A stretch of 64,000 nucleotides of DNA from an uncultured bacterium. GTDB taxonomy: Bacteria; Bacillota; Clostridia; Lachnospirales; Lachnospiraceae. Position numbers and translations under genes: made by a program. The notes under the pieces were generated by a model that was given only the letters and a program-made list of their open reading frames with translations, was not told where the DNA came from and did not search any database. Position 1 is the first letter of the stretch; each line of letters begins with the position of its first letter. Location of the stretch: the NCBI GenBank assembly GCA_905215775.1, contig CAJMRM010000009.1, positions 1 through 64,000 of the forward strand, given 5' to 3'. Positions 33,334-42,440 of this stretch are shown piece by piece.

Positions 33334-34575
33334 ATGGACACACACTGTGACACAAAACACGACACAAAAAAACTCTTTATGTACGCCATACTCTGCCTGT
33401 CACTGGCAACGGGATTAAGCAGCGGGGTGTTTTCCAATTATTTTAAAGAGGTATTCGGCATCGACTCGGTCCAGCGGGGGCTTTTAGAGATTCCAAGGGA
33501 AACGCCGGGGATCCTCTGCGTAGTGATCCTGACGGCCCTTTCGGGGATCGGAAATCTGTCTCTGATGGTCATGGCTTATGGCTTTTGTACCCTGGGCCTG
33601 GCAGTTCTGGGGCTTTTGTCTCCGTCGTATTTTATTATGCAGATTTTTCTGTTTTCCTTTTCTCTTGGAGAACATATGATGATGCCCCTGCGGGACAGCA
33701 TTGCCATGGATCTGTCGGGAGAGGGAAAAACGGGGACCTTTTTAGGACAGCTTAAGGGAAAGATGACCCTGGCGTCCATGGCTGCGTCAGCCGCAGTTTT
33801 TATCGGATACCGCACGGGGATCTTCTGGTTTGGAAACGGTGTGATCCCATCCTTTGCCGCAGGCCTGTTTTTTACCGCCGCAGGCCTCTTTTTCGCAGTG
33901 CGTCTCAGGAAGACTGCCCCAGAGCTCAATGTGCCCAGGGCAAAGAATACTGGCCGCCGGGATACCCTGCATATCCGGAAACGCTATATGCCCTATTATC
34001 TTATTACTGCCGTTTATGGATGCCAGAAGCGGATGCGGATCGTATTTGCACCCTGGCTGATCGTGGAGCTTTTGGCCATGGGGGCCGATACACTGGCGCT
34101 TTTAGGCATGGCTGCCCACCTGATCGGCAGCCGCTTTTCTCCGGTCATTGGCCGGATGCTGGACCGTCAGGGCGTTTCCAAGGCCCTGGCCGCAGAGGGC
34201 GGATATTTTGCCGGAGCCTTTCTTTTTGCCGCCTTCGCAGCCTGGGGAGCCGCTTCCGGCCGGTTCGGGAATGGGCCGCTGGGACCAGCCCTGGTTTTCC
34301 TGGCCTATATCCTGGTGATGCTGACGGATCATTTCAATACGGTCCATACGGTGCTGATGAAGCAGCTGAGCCTGCGGCCGGAGGACGTGATGGGAAATCT
34401 GTCCCTGGGCCTGAGCGTGGATCACGTACTGGCGGTGACGGTCTCCGGTGCGTTCGGACTGATCTGGAAGGTATGGGGGCCCCAGTATGTGTTCCTCATG
34501 GCCGCCGCCTGCAGCGCGGTACATTTGGCTGTGGCCGGGTATCTGGAGAAGTCGGGAATTCTTAAGAGGGGGTAG
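33334..34575 (+). CDS. Major facilitator superfamily transporter
   Basis: A 413-residue polytopic protein, about 12 segments, with a central basic loop (about residues 200-230). The N-terminus (MDTHCDTKHDTKK) is cytoplasmic and polar. The ATG at 33334 has AGGGGGAA upstream; the frame from 33253 lacks a ribosome site and starts close to the promoter. It is a single-gene unit. The best guess is a drug or metabolite exporter. The substrate cannot be told from sequence. Confidence 0.87.
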   Translation: MDTHCDTKHDTKKLFMYAILCLSLATGLSSGVFSNYFKEVFGIDSVQRGLLEIPRETPGILCVVILTALSGIGNLSLMVMAYGFCTLGLAVLGLLSPSYFIMQIFLFSFSLGEHMMMPLRDSIAMDLSGEGKTGTFLGQLKGKMTLASMAASAAVFIGYRTGIFWFGNGVIPSFAAGLFFTAAGLFFAVRLRKTAPELNVPRAKNTGRRDTLHIRKRYMPYYLITAVYGCQKRMRIVFAPWLIVELLAMGADTLALLGMAAHLIGSRFSPVIGRMLDRQGVSKALAAEGGYFAGAFLFAAFAAWGAASGRFGNGPLGPALVFLAYILVMLTDHFNTVHTVLMKQLSLRPEDVMGNLSLGLSVDHVLAVTVSGAFGLIWKVWGPQYVFLMAAACSAVHLAVAGYLEKSGILKRG

Positions 34576-34658
34576 CGGCCTTCTGGAAGGATGCGGTATA
34601 TCAGGCATGTACTGCGGCAGAGGACCTGGTACCGGAGAAAAACAGAAGGAGTGAGGAA

Positions 34659-35018
34659 ATGATGATCTATGATTACAGGCCTGGGAAAGTAGCAGAGGAT
34701 GCCGGAGGAATTTTTGATTCTTTGAATGGACAGCAGATGGAAAAGGTGTGTGAGTTCCTTTCCTGAATAAAAGAGGAGGATCTGAGAGAAAAGGCTTCCC
34801 GACGGAAGACATGGCTTAGGGATACACTGGGATTTTTCAAGAAAGACTATGCGGAACGAACCGGCTCCAGGCTGGAGATCAAAGAAAGAGGCACAGAGCT
34901 TTATGTGACGCTGCAGAACGACATGGGTTTTGTGCTGACAGAGGACAGAGGATTGGGAGCAGCCATTTTAATGGCAGATTACGCTGTGGTCGGAGAGAAG
35001 CGGGGAAGAGTACTGTGA
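34659..35018 (+). pseudogene. Small gene interrupted by an in-frame TGA
   Basis: A frame starting ATGATG at 34659, with AAGGAG 8 bases upstream, runs 35 codons to a TGA at 34764-34766 and continues in the same frame for 83 more codons to a TGA at 35016-35018. The second part reads like coding sequence: a charged start (IKEEDLREKASRRK), WLRDTLGFFKKDYAERTG, then LEIKERGTELYVTLQ and hydrophobic-charged alternation. Total length would be 118 residues. A single Trp (TGG) to TGA change is the simplest cause. I do not recognise the family. It separates the MFS gene from the polymer operon. Confidence 0.6.
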
Positions 35019-35271
35019 GAAAGAGGATGATGTCTGGTGAGCGTATACCAGTTTTCCCGGGAATGCTCCAGGGTCTCCCAGAAAGGCGAATAGTCTATCA
35101 TGAAGTCTGCCTCCATAAATGGTTTATAAATTTATCACAGGTTATACTCTGGCACTTGATATCTTTTATAAAATGAATATAATAGCATAGGGATATAGGC
35201 GGATTTCAGCTCTTGGGCTGGACTAGGCTGCCCTGTCAGACAAAAATCCATGAAAGGATCAGACTGAATCA
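35019..35271 (+). other. Intergenic stretch leading into the polymer operon
   Basis: AT-rich sequence carrying the operon promoter at 35156-35183. The 90-base leader after it contains no recognised riboswitch or terminator. Confidence 0.6.
35156..35183 (+). promoter_or_regulatory. Promoter of the seven-gene polymer operon
   Basis: TTGATA (35156-35161), 16-bp spacer, consensus TATAAT (35178-35183). It is the only good promoter found before the first gene. Confidence 0.8.
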
Positions 35272-36270
35272 ATGGTTGAGAGGAAAATGAATACCTTATT
35301 TCGTCGGCTCTATATCAGAAGCAGTCCGTATTTAGGAAAATGGAGGGGATGGCGGGTCAGTCTGGCCCTTTTTTTATGGGCGCTTGTTTTCGGCCCAGCA
35401 GCGGCCTGCGCATCGGAGGAGTCCGGACATCCAGGGACATGGACGGGGAATGCCGGTCTGTTTTCCTGGAATGCGGAGATAGTGAACCGGACGGATGGGG
35501 AGCTGTTTTCTATTATGCAGGAGCAAGGAATGAATGTTCTGTACCAGAATTTCTCCAGTGAGAACAGCAGGCAGGAGCAGATGTCCCGGTTTGCGGAGGC
35601 GGCTATGGAGGCAGGGATCTCTGTTTACCACCTGACCGGGCATCCTTCCTGGGGGCTTGATCCAGAAGGCGTGGAGCTTTGTGAGGCGGTGGAGGAGACG
35701 GCTTCCTATAACCGCCGGATCCAGAGAAAATTTTTGGAGCGGCACCGACCGGATGGGGAGGAATGGGAACGGATTCCGCGCCTGGAGGGGATTGTTTTTG
35801 ACGTAGAGCCTTATACCCTGAACCAGTGGGATGAGGATCCGGACCGGGTTATGAGGAACTTTGTATCCGGAATGAAAAAAGCCTGCGCCCTTGCCCGGAG
35901 TCATGGGCTGGAGGTGATCGTATGCATCCCCTGGTTTTATGACAAAAAGGGACAGAGCGAGGGCTTGGAGGAGCTGATCCGGGACGGCTGCGACCGGGTA
36001 GCGGTGATGAATTACTACCGGGGTGCAGAAATCGGGAATATTGCCACGGAGGTGGAACTGTCCTGTAAATACGGAAAGGAGCTCATCAATATCTATGAGC
36101 TGAAAAAGGCAGATGGCAGCAGCGTAGAGGAGATCAACACCTATCACAATTCGGGCCTTGCTGCTTTGAGGAAAAATTATGCCGGTGTGAAGGCTGCCTA
36201 TCCAGGCGGGAATCTTTCCATTGCATATCACGACTACCGGTCTCTGAAGGAGGTACTGCATATTGAATGA
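35272..36270 (+). CDS. Secreted TIM-barrel glycoside hydrolase-like protein
   Basis: A 332-residue exported protein: a basic N-terminus, a hydrophobic signal or anchor (about residues 24-44 ending GPAAACA), then a barrel-like domain. FSWNAEIVNRTDGELFSIMQ opens it, GIVFDVEPYTL carries paired Asp/Glu residues typical of a barrel active site, and VIVCIPWFYD and VAVMNYYRG follow. Resembles putative polysaccharide hydrolases, but no exact family was recognised. The first ATG (35272) is used; one at 35287 has GAGAGG closer and is possible. Its last bases overlap the TTG start of the VTC gene, so it is coupled to a synthesis module and may trim or process the polymer. Confidence 0.72.
   Translation: MVERKMNTLFRRLYIRSSPYLGKWRGWRVSLALFLWALVFGPAAACASEESGHPGTWTGNAGLFSWNAEIVNRTDGELFSIMQEQGMNVLYQNFSSENSRQEQMSRFAEAAMEAGISVYHLTGHPSWGLDPEGVELCEAVEETASYNRRIQRKFLERHRPDGEEWERIPRLEGIVFDVEPYTLNQWDEDPDRVMRNFVSGMKKACALARSHGLEVIVCIPWFYDKKGQSEGLEELIRDGCDRVAVMNYYRGAEIGNIATEVELSCKYGKELINIYELKKADGSSVEEINTYHNSGLAALRKNYAGVKAAYPGGNLSIAYHDYRSLKEVLHIE
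36247..36254 (+). promoter_or_regulatory. Ribosome site deciding the TTG start of the VTC gene
   Basis: AAGGAGGT lies 8 bases before TTG at 36263, inside the end of the preceding gene, and no ATG in the right frame is nearby. Confidence 0.85.
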
Positions 36271-36958
36271 AGTCCTGCGGCAGGAAAAAAAATTTTTGAT
36301 AGGCCTGCCTGAGTACTATGGCCATAGCGGCAATTTAGAAAAATTTATGATGGAGGATCAGCATAACCAGGAGGATGGATACCTCATCCGGTCACTGTAT
36401 TTTGATTCCATAGAGGACCGGGATTATCAGGAGAAGGTAGACGGAGTGGAGCTGCGGCGTAAGATCCGGCTCCGCTGTTATGGACCAGACAGCAGCTTTG
36501 CCCTGCTGGAGGTCAAGCAGAAGGAGGGTTCTATGCAAAAAAAGCGTTCCCTTCTGCTTTCCAGGGAGATGGCTGTATGCTTGACAGAAGGCCGTTATGG
36601 CGTGCTGCTTTCCTGCCAGGAACCGCTGGCCAGAGAATGCTATGCTATTATGAACATGTATGCTTACCGCCCATGCAGCGTTGTGGAATATCGCAGGAGA
36701 GCATTTATTGCCAGAGAAAATAAGATACGGGTGACCTTTGACCACCATATCGTGGGAACGGAAAGCAGCTTTAATATTTTTGACAGAAATCTCATCCAGT
36801 ATCCACTCCAGGATCAGTCTCTGGTGGTTTTGGAAGTGAAATATAACGGATTTCTGCTGAGCTACATCAAGGACATGCTGAGCAGCTGCGCTGCCAGTGA
36901 AATATCAGTCAGTAAGTACTGCTTAAGCAGGAACATAGGAAAGCATTTTAATTTTTAA
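36263..36958 (+). CDS. VTC-domain (CYTH-fold) polyphosphate polymerase-like protein
   Basis: A 231-residue cytoplasmic protein built like the VTC catalytic tunnel: REKK-type start (RQEKKFLIG), then YLIRSLYFDS, ELRRKIRLRCYG, LLEVKQKEG, VEYRRRAFIA, and late VVLEVKYNG and ISVSKYC. The repeated Lys/Arg and Glu residues facing the tunnel in eukaryotic Vtc4 make polyphosphate from ATP. Whether bacterial homologues do so is not established here. It starts with TTG, 8 bases inside the previous gene, and is followed by DUF4956 after 16 bases. This pairing of VTC, DUF4956 and CotH recurs in Bacillota. Confidence 0.9.
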   Translation: MNEVLRQEKKFLIGLPEYYGHSGNLEKFMMEDQHNQEDGYLIRSLYFDSIEDRDYQEKVDGVELRRKIRLRCYGPDSSFALLEVKQKEGSMQKKRSLLLSREMAVCLTEGRYGVLLSCQEPLARECYAIMNMYAYRPCSVVEYRRRAFIARENKIRVTFDHHIVGTESSFNIFDRNLIQYPLQDQSLVVLEVKYNGFLLSYIKDMLSSCAASEISVSKYCLSRNIGKHFNF

Positions 36959-36974
36959 CAAAGGAGAAGTGAGC

Positions 36975-37652
36975 ATGAAAAAATATCTTGCCCAAATGCT
37001 TATGGAAAGCGGGACTCTTACGACACAGGAGATTGTACTGCATATAGTGGCGGCAGCAGTGCTGAGCGGCGCCATTTACATATCGTACTGGTATACCCAT
37101 ACAGGAACCGCTTACAGTAAAAAGTTCAATGTATCACTGATTACCCTTACGATCCTTACGGCTACGGTCATGACTGTAATCGGAAATAATATCGCGTTGT
37201 CTCTGGGTATGGTAGGTGCGCTGTCCATTGTGCGCTTCCGTACTGCGATTAAGGATTCCAGGGATACGGCGTATATTTTCTGGACCATTATTGTGGGAAT
37301 CTGCTGCGGTGTAGGGGATTATCTGGTAGCTGGCGTGGGAACAGCAATGGTATTTGTGGTACTGATGCTTCTTGGACGGGTACGCAATGAAAACCGCATC
37401 CTTCTGATCATCCGGGGAGGAAGGGCCCAGAGCGCAGATATGGAGGGGATTGTATTTTCCTATTTTAATAAGCGGGCTCTTCTGCGGGTGCGGAATACCA
37501 CCGCAGATCACGTAGAGCTGATCTATGAAATGCCGAGAAAGGTATGGCAGCTGAATTATCAGGAGGATCAGGATATTGCCGATGCTCTGTATGCTCTGGG
37601 CGGTACAGAATATGTGAATACTGTGACACAGAGCGATGAGATCAGCGGGTGA
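36975..37652 (+). CDS. DUF4956 membrane protein
   Basis: A 225-residue protein with about four membrane segments in the first half (residues 20-130) and a soluble C-terminal half of mixed alpha/beta pattern. The middle holds MVGALSIVRFRTAIKDSRDTAY, in two parts, the most conserved stretch of the DUF4956 family. The function of the family is unknown; it is repeatedly found next to VTC-domain and CotH genes. The ATG at 36975 is 8 bases after AGGAG; the GTG at 36969 is too close. The stop overlaps the CotH gene by four bases (GTGA). Confidence 0.88.
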   Translation: MKKYLAQMLMESGTLTTQEIVLHIVAAAVLSGAIYISYWYTHTGTAYSKKFNVSLITLTILTATVMTVIGNNIALSLGMVGALSIVRFRTAIKDSRDTAYIFWTIIVGICCGVGDYLVAGVGTAMVFVVLMLLGRVRNENRILLIIRGGRAQSADMEGIVFSYFNKRALLRVRNTTADHVELIYEMPRKVWQLNYQEDQDIADALYALGGTEYVNTVTQSDEISG

Positions 37653-39187
37653 CAGCCATGAGCCGTGGGATCGCAGTAATGGCAGGGATGGCTGCGGGAG
37701 CCCTGCTGTTATCGGTTTTTTTACAGAATCTGGAAAATCAGACCGGGGTTTTACGATACCAGCAGCACCGGGAACAGCCCTCGGAGCAGGAGCTGGCCCC
37801 CTGTACCGTATGTGACGGTGAGGGGCTTTGTACGCATCTTCCGATCATACGTATTGAAACGGGGGGACAGACGATCCCTGGCCGCCCTTATGCAGACGAA
37901 ACAGGAAAGACGGCTGGGTTTTATACGGGAGACCGGGGAGAGGAAGAAATCCTCGTTCAATTTTCCTCTGTGTCCGAGGAAGGTGTCTGGCATCATGCCG
38001 GGGATGCGGCCACAGACCAGGGAACTGCCCTGTTCCGTTATAGAGGAAACAGCTCCAGGTGGTTCGCAAAGGGAAGCTTTTTATTGAAGACGGTAGAGGA
38101 GGGACACCCGGAGGTGGATCGCCGTATGGCACTCCTGGGTATGAAAAGCGGGAAGGAGTGGGCTCTTCATGGTCCCTTCCTTGACAAGACGCTTCTGCGG
38201 AATTATATGTGTATGAATCTGGCGGCAGAGGTGATGGGGACCTGGGTGCCAGACACCCGTTTCTGCGAATTGATACTGGATGGAAATTACCAGGGTGTCT
38301 ATCTTCTGATGGAAACCATAGATGTGGACGAAAACCGCCTTGCCTTAAGCAAATATACGCCGGGGGATCCAGCTTTCAGCTATCTGCTCCGGATTGAACC
38401 AACGACAGATCCGCAGAAGGTACTGAACAGCTTTTCAAGCTATTCCTATCGGATGGAGCTGGGACGGAAGCTGGAGCTTTTGTATCCGGGGGCTTCTTAC
38501 CAGACCAGGCAGGTGAAGGAATATGTGCAGGCAGATTATAATGAGGCGGAGAGGATCCTTTATTCTTCCAGGATGACAGAGGAGTCCAATGCATGGAAAG
38601 AAATTCTGGATGCAGATTCCCTGGTCAACTATTATATTCTGATGGAATTTTTGTCTATTAACGATGCATTTAGTGCGTCTACCTATTTTTACCGGGATGT
38701 CCGGGGAAAGCTGGCAATTGGGCCGGTATGGGATTTTAATAACGCGCTGGATAATTTTTACCAGCCTCTGGAGGAGAATGAGTTTCTGCTGAGCCAGAGG
38801 GGATGGTACGCGATGCTGATGCAGGATGAGGAATTTGTGGAACGAGTCATTTCCAGGTACAGGTTCCTTCGCCAGGGAATTCTCTCGGAGGAACGTCTTG
38901 TGGCTTATGAGGAGGAGATCGAGGAGTGGCTGGGGGGTGCCATAGACCGGAATTTTGAAGTCTGGGGCTATTCCTTTGATCCGGAAAAGCTGGGCTCCAG
39001 AGAGCGGCGCAGACCTGGTAAGGACAGTACGGATACTTTGCGGAGCCTGAACCCATCCAGTCATGAGGAAGCGGTGGAGCATATGGTAGAATATATGGTA
39101 AACAGAGGACGATGGCTGGATGAGCATATCGACTCCTTGTGCCAGTACTGCCATCCGTCCAGATTTTCCAGTCAGACACAGGGTTAG
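37649..39187 (+). CDS. cotH: CotH-type secreted protein kinase
   Basis: A 512-residue extracytoplasmic protein with an N-terminal membrane anchor (about residues 9-27). The CotH domain shows LFRYRGNSSRWFAKGSFLLK with its Lys, WALHGPFLDKTLLRNYM, GNYQGVYLLMETIDVDENRL and, near residue 360, GPVWDFNNALDN. CotH in Bacillus phosphorylates spore-coat proteins with an atypical kinase fold. The WDFN segment is often WDFD in related proteins as I recall them, so a metal-ligand change is possible. The start is a GTG overlapping DUF4956. It could phosphorylate a secreted substrate or carrier of the polymer system. Confidence 0.87.
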   Translation: MTAMSRGIAVMAGMAAGALLLSVFLQNLENQTGVLRYQQHREQPSEQELAPCTVCDGEGLCTHLPIIRIETGGQTIPGRPYADETGKTAGFYTGDRGEEEILVQFSSVSEEGVWHHAGDAATDQGTALFRYRGNSSRWFAKGSFLLKTVEEGHPEVDRRMALLGMKSGKEWALHGPFLDKTLLRNYMCMNLAAEVMGTWVPDTRFCELILDGNYQGVYLLMETIDVDENRLALSKYTPGDPAFSYLLRIEPTTDPQKVLNSFSSYSYRMELGRKLELLYPGASYQTRQVKEYVQADYNEAERILYSSRMTEESNAWKEILDADSLVNYYILMEFLSINDAFSASTYFYRDVRGKLAIGPVWDFNNALDNFYQPLEENEFLLSQRGWYAMLMQDEEFVERVISRYRFLRQGILSEERLVAYEEEIEEWLGGAIDRNFEVWGYSFDPEKLGSRERRRPGKDSTDTLRSLNPSSHEEAVEHMVEYMVNRGRWLDEHIDSLCQYCHPSRFSSQTQG

Positions 39188-39199
39188 GAGGAAACGGGA

Positions 39200-41323
39200 A
39201 TGAAACGATTTGTAGCAGCCGCTGTGCTTCTTCTGGCTCTGGGACTGGGAGCTTACTGGGCCATTTATTACCAGGGGCTCTATCTGCCGTCCAGTCAGAA
39301 GGACGCACCGGAAATCTGGTTTCGGGCAGAAGGAAAAAGTCTGCAGCGGTGGGATGGGCAGGAGTATAGCAATGTGATACTGAGAGGCGTGGATGTATCC
39401 TCCAGTCAGCCGGGGCATTATTCCACAGCCTATGATGCCTCAAAGGAGGATTACCTCCGCTGGTTTAAGGCGATTGGAGAAATGGGGGCCAATGCAGTCC
39501 GGGCAGTCAATATTATGGATGATGACTTTTATAATGCGCTCTATGATTATAATACGACCCATGACAGTCCCCTTTACCTGCTCCAGGGAACCAGCGTGGA
39601 GGATTCGGTGGGGGACGGATCCGGGGATGCTTATGATAAAAACTTTCTGGATGTTTTTCTGGAGGACGGGAAGACTCTGGTGGACATTATTCACGGGCAG
39701 AAGGACCTCCCTGCTTTTGGAATCCGCAGCGGCGGAATTTACCGGAAGGACCTTTCTCCCTGGGTGGCTGGTTTTCTGGTGGGGACAGTATGGTATCCAG
39801 ATACAATTTCCTACACAGATAACAATACGATCCGTTCCGGGGTCTATGAGGGAGCTTATTTCCAGACCGTACCAGGGGCTGCGCCCTTTGAGGCGGCCAT
39901 GGCGCGGATTATGGATGGGATCGCCGCGTATGAAACGGAAAAATATGGAGTTCAGCGGCCGGTGGGCTTCCTGTGTGATCCGGCCTGCGATTTCCTTGAA
40001 TATGAGGAGGTTTACGCCAGGCAGCTGGGAAAGCACGCTCAGACAGATCCGGAGCATATTCTTCCTACAAAGGCCATGGGGGCAGGATGCTTCGCTGCGT
40101 ACCGGCTGTACGATTTCTGCGACAGCTTTGCGGACCGCCTTTCTTCCGGGCAGGAGCAGGCTCTGTCCCCGTATCTTTCCAGCCTGAAAGAGAATGAGCC
40201 CTACGGAGGATATCTGGAGCTTTTGTCTGAGTATCATACAATGCCGGTGGTGGCGGCAGGATACGGCGTATCCAGCGCGCGCGGCGCGGCTGTAATGGGG
40301 CAGACGCCACGGTCGGAACAGGAGCAGGGAAGGCAGCTGGCAGAAATCTGCAGGACTCTGGAATCGGATGGATGGGCCGGAGGCTTTATTTCCACCTGGC
40401 AGGACGAATGGGAGAGGACCAGCTGGAATACAGCTTTTGCCGCTGTACCGTCAGAGCATTATCTATGGCACGATCTGCAGACAGAGGGGCAGAACTTTGG
40501 ATTGATGGCGTTTGAGCCGGGAACAGAGGAGGTCTGCACCCTGGATGGAGATCCTTCTGAATGGGAGGAAGAGGATGTTCTTATGGAACAGAAAGGCCGG
40601 AAATTGTCAGTGCGGTATGATGCAGAGGGGCTCTACCTTCTTTTGGAAGGTGTAAACCAGGAGGAAACGGTGTATATCCCCTTGGATGTTTCCCCTGAAA
40701 TGGGCAGTACCGTCTGCGAGGACCCTGCTCTTTCCTTCCAGCGGCAGGCGGACCTGCTCCTTTGTCTGGATGGTGTTTCCAACAGCCGTCTGCTTGTCCA
40801 GGAACGCTGGGACTCTATGCGGGAACGATTCTTATATGAGACGGACAGGGTTGATCCATTTATTCATTTTCCGGAGAAAAACGGCAGTTTTGTACCGGTA
40901 AATATGGTCGTGAAAAATCCCGTTCTGGTAGAAATTCTGTCTCCGGACACCAGATATATCCAGCGTTTAGGCGTATGGGAGACGGGAAAACTGACTCATG
41001 GAAGTGAGAACCGCGGGTCAGAGGACTATGATTCCCTGGCAGATTTCTGCTTTGGCCAGGACTGTGTGGAAATACGGCTTCCCTGGCTGCTTTTAAACGT
41101 GGGGAGTCCAGCCTCTATGAAGGTCCACAGAGATTATTATACCCATTATGGCGTGGAGTTTAAAACGGTGCGTGAAATTGGGATCGGCGCAGCCGGGGAG
41201 GAAGGAGACGCGCCGGTACCCATGGCGTCTTTCCGGCTCCGGGGATGGATGAATCTGGAATACAGGGAACGTCTGAAGGACAGCTATTATATCATGCAGG
41301 ATTATTGGAGGGGGACAGATTGA
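39200..41323 (+). CDS. Large secreted TIM-barrel protein with a C-terminal beta domain
   Basis: A 707-residue exported protein: signal or anchor (residues 5-26), a long barrel-like domain (about 55-440) and a C-terminal beta-rich module from about 450. ILRGVDVSSSQPGHYSTAYD and MGANAVRAVNIMDDDFY resemble family 2 and family 5 barrels, and GGFISTWQDEWERTSWN is a likely loop at the barrel's C-terminal face. The beta module has the DGDPSEWEEEDVL and VRYDAEGLYLLLEG layout of DOMON/CBM9-like carbohydrate-binding domains. Not recognised as a known enzyme. Position between CotH and the HEAT/GT2 genes suggests it acts on the exported polymer. Confidence 0.7.
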   Translation: MKRFVAAAVLLLALGLGAYWAIYYQGLYLPSSQKDAPEIWFRAEGKSLQRWDGQEYSNVILRGVDVSSSQPGHYSTAYDASKEDYLRWFKAIGEMGANAVRAVNIMDDDFYNALYDYNTTHDSPLYLLQGTSVEDSVGDGSGDAYDKNFLDVFLEDGKTLVDIIHGQKDLPAFGIRSGGIYRKDLSPWVAGFLVGTVWYPDTISYTDNNTIRSGVYEGAYFQTVPGAAPFEAAMARIMDGIAAYETEKYGVQRPVGFLCDPACDFLEYEEVYARQLGKHAQTDPEHILPTKAMGAGCFAAYRLYDFCDSFADRLSSGQEQALSPYLSSLKENEPYGGYLELLSEYHTMPVVAAGYGVSSARGAAVMGQTPRSEQEQGRQLAEICRTLESDGWAGGFISTWQDEWERTSWNTAFAAVPSEHYLWHDLQTEGQNFGLMAFEPGTEEVCTLDGDPSEWEEEDVLMEQKGRKLSVRYDAEGLYLLLEGVNQEETVYIPLDVSPEMGSTVCEDPALSFQRQADLLLCLDGVSNSRLLVQERWDSMRERFLYETDRVDPFIHFPEKNGSFVPVNMVVKNPVLVEILSPDTRYIQRLGVWETGKLTHGSENRGSEDYDSLADFCFGQDCVEIRLPWLLLNVGSPASMKVHRDYYTHYGVEFKTVREIGIGAAGEEGDAPVPMASFRLRGWMNLEYRERLKDSYYIMQDYWRGTD

Positions 41324-41324
41324 G

Positions 41325-42440
41325 ATGAGACTTCAGGTCAGGACTGTCATTTATTTTTATATTTTTATCTGCGTGGTTCTGCTGGTGTTCAATCTGCTGT
41401 ATATTTTTCGCGCTGGAAGTATCCGGAGACAGCACCAGAGAGGGGTCCGGCGCTGGGAGCGGTATCTGGAAAACTTTGGACATGGAACGTCTGAATGGCG
41501 GAAGAAAAGGATGGTGCGGAAGCTGCGGAAGATCCAGGAACTGATGGCCTTTTATGAGGCAATGGAGAACTGGAACCGGACAGAGGAAAACGGTGCGGAG
41601 ACTTTTTTCCGGGAAAATCATGCAGCGATCTTAAAAATTGCAGAGGAATACAAGGGGAAAGCCGCCATGGAACAGGCTTTTTTTGCCTATGTGATCGCTG
41701 CATTCCATCCAAAGATGGGAGAGAAGCGATACGCACTTATGGAGCAGCTTCTTGGATATCTGGACCATTCAACAGTCTTCAGCAGAGAAAACGTGCTGAA
41801 CGCCCTTTATGCGCTGGGAAATTCCCAGGCGGTGGAGCATGCGTTTATTCTGATGAGCCAGCATGGATGGTACCATGACCCCAGACTCTTAGCCGATGGA
41901 CTGGCCAGGTTCCAGGGAGACAAGGAACGGCTGTCTGTGCGGCTGTGGGAAATTTGCAGCAGTCTGCCGGAATGCTTCCAGGTGGGGATCCTCCGTTTCA
42001 TGGACAGCCTTCCGGGGGACCATTTTGCCGGAGATATCTTACAGGCCCTGGAGGGAGGCAGGTTCCCGACAGAGGCGTGCTTTACAATGATCCGTTATTT
42101 TCGCCGGCACCCGGTGCCGGAGGCCAGGCCTCTCCTTCTTACGCTCTTAAAGGGGGAGAACGAGGAAAAACGGGGGTTTGCCATTGCAGCTGCGGCAGCT
42201 CTTGCTGCCTACGGAGATGGTGAAAGCCGGGAGGCACTGAAAATGGCGCTGCATAGTCCAAACTGGTATGTACGGCAGAATGCGGCCAGATCCTTGAAAA
42301 CGCTGGGAGTAACCTGGGAAGAGGCAAGGGAGAGTGCGGCCGGAGATCGTTATGCGGCAGAAATGGTGGAGTATATTCTGGGAGAAGGCCCGGAGACATC
42401 AGAGAAGATAAAAGAAGGAAAGGCGGTGGCAGCGGTATGA
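41325..42440 (+). CDS. Membrane-anchored HEAT-repeat protein
   Basis: A 371-residue protein with one N-terminal membrane segment (about residues 7-28) and a helical-repeat body. Repeating units include YALMEQLLGYLDHSTVFSRENVLNALYALGN-like pairs and, near residue 305, NWYVRQNAARSLKTLG, a clear HEAT-type repeat. It ends in a charged tail. HEAT scaffolds bind partner proteins; beside a GT2 synthase it may organise or regulate the synthase at the membrane. Starts one base after the previous stop and overlaps the GT2 gene by four bases (ATGA). Confidence 0.8.
   Translation: MRLQVRTVIYFYIFICVVLLVFNLLYIFRAGSIRRQHQRGVRRWERYLENFGHGTSEWRKKRMVRKLRKIQELMAFYEAMENWNRTEENGAETFFRENHAAILKIAEEYKGKAAMEQAFFAYVIAAFHPKMGEKRYALMEQLLGYLDHSTVFSRENVLNALYALGNSQAVEHAFILMSQHGWYHDPRLLADGLARFQGDKERLSVRLWEICSSLPECFQVGILRFMDSLPGDHFAGDILQALEGGRFPTEACFTMIRYFRRHPVPEARPLLLTLLKGENEEKRGFAIAAAAALAAYGDGESREALKMALHSPNWYVRQNAARSLKTLGVTWEEARESAAGDRYAAEMVEYILGEGPETSEKIKEGKAVAAV

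Noticed and set aside
34764..34766. TGA as a selenocysteine codon
   Set aside because: No convincing SECIS hairpin right after the codon and no selenium genes nearby; a nonsense change is simpler.
36267..36269. ATG as the start of the VTC gene
   Set aside because: It is in another frame; the strong AAGGAGGT is correctly spaced for the TTG at 36263.
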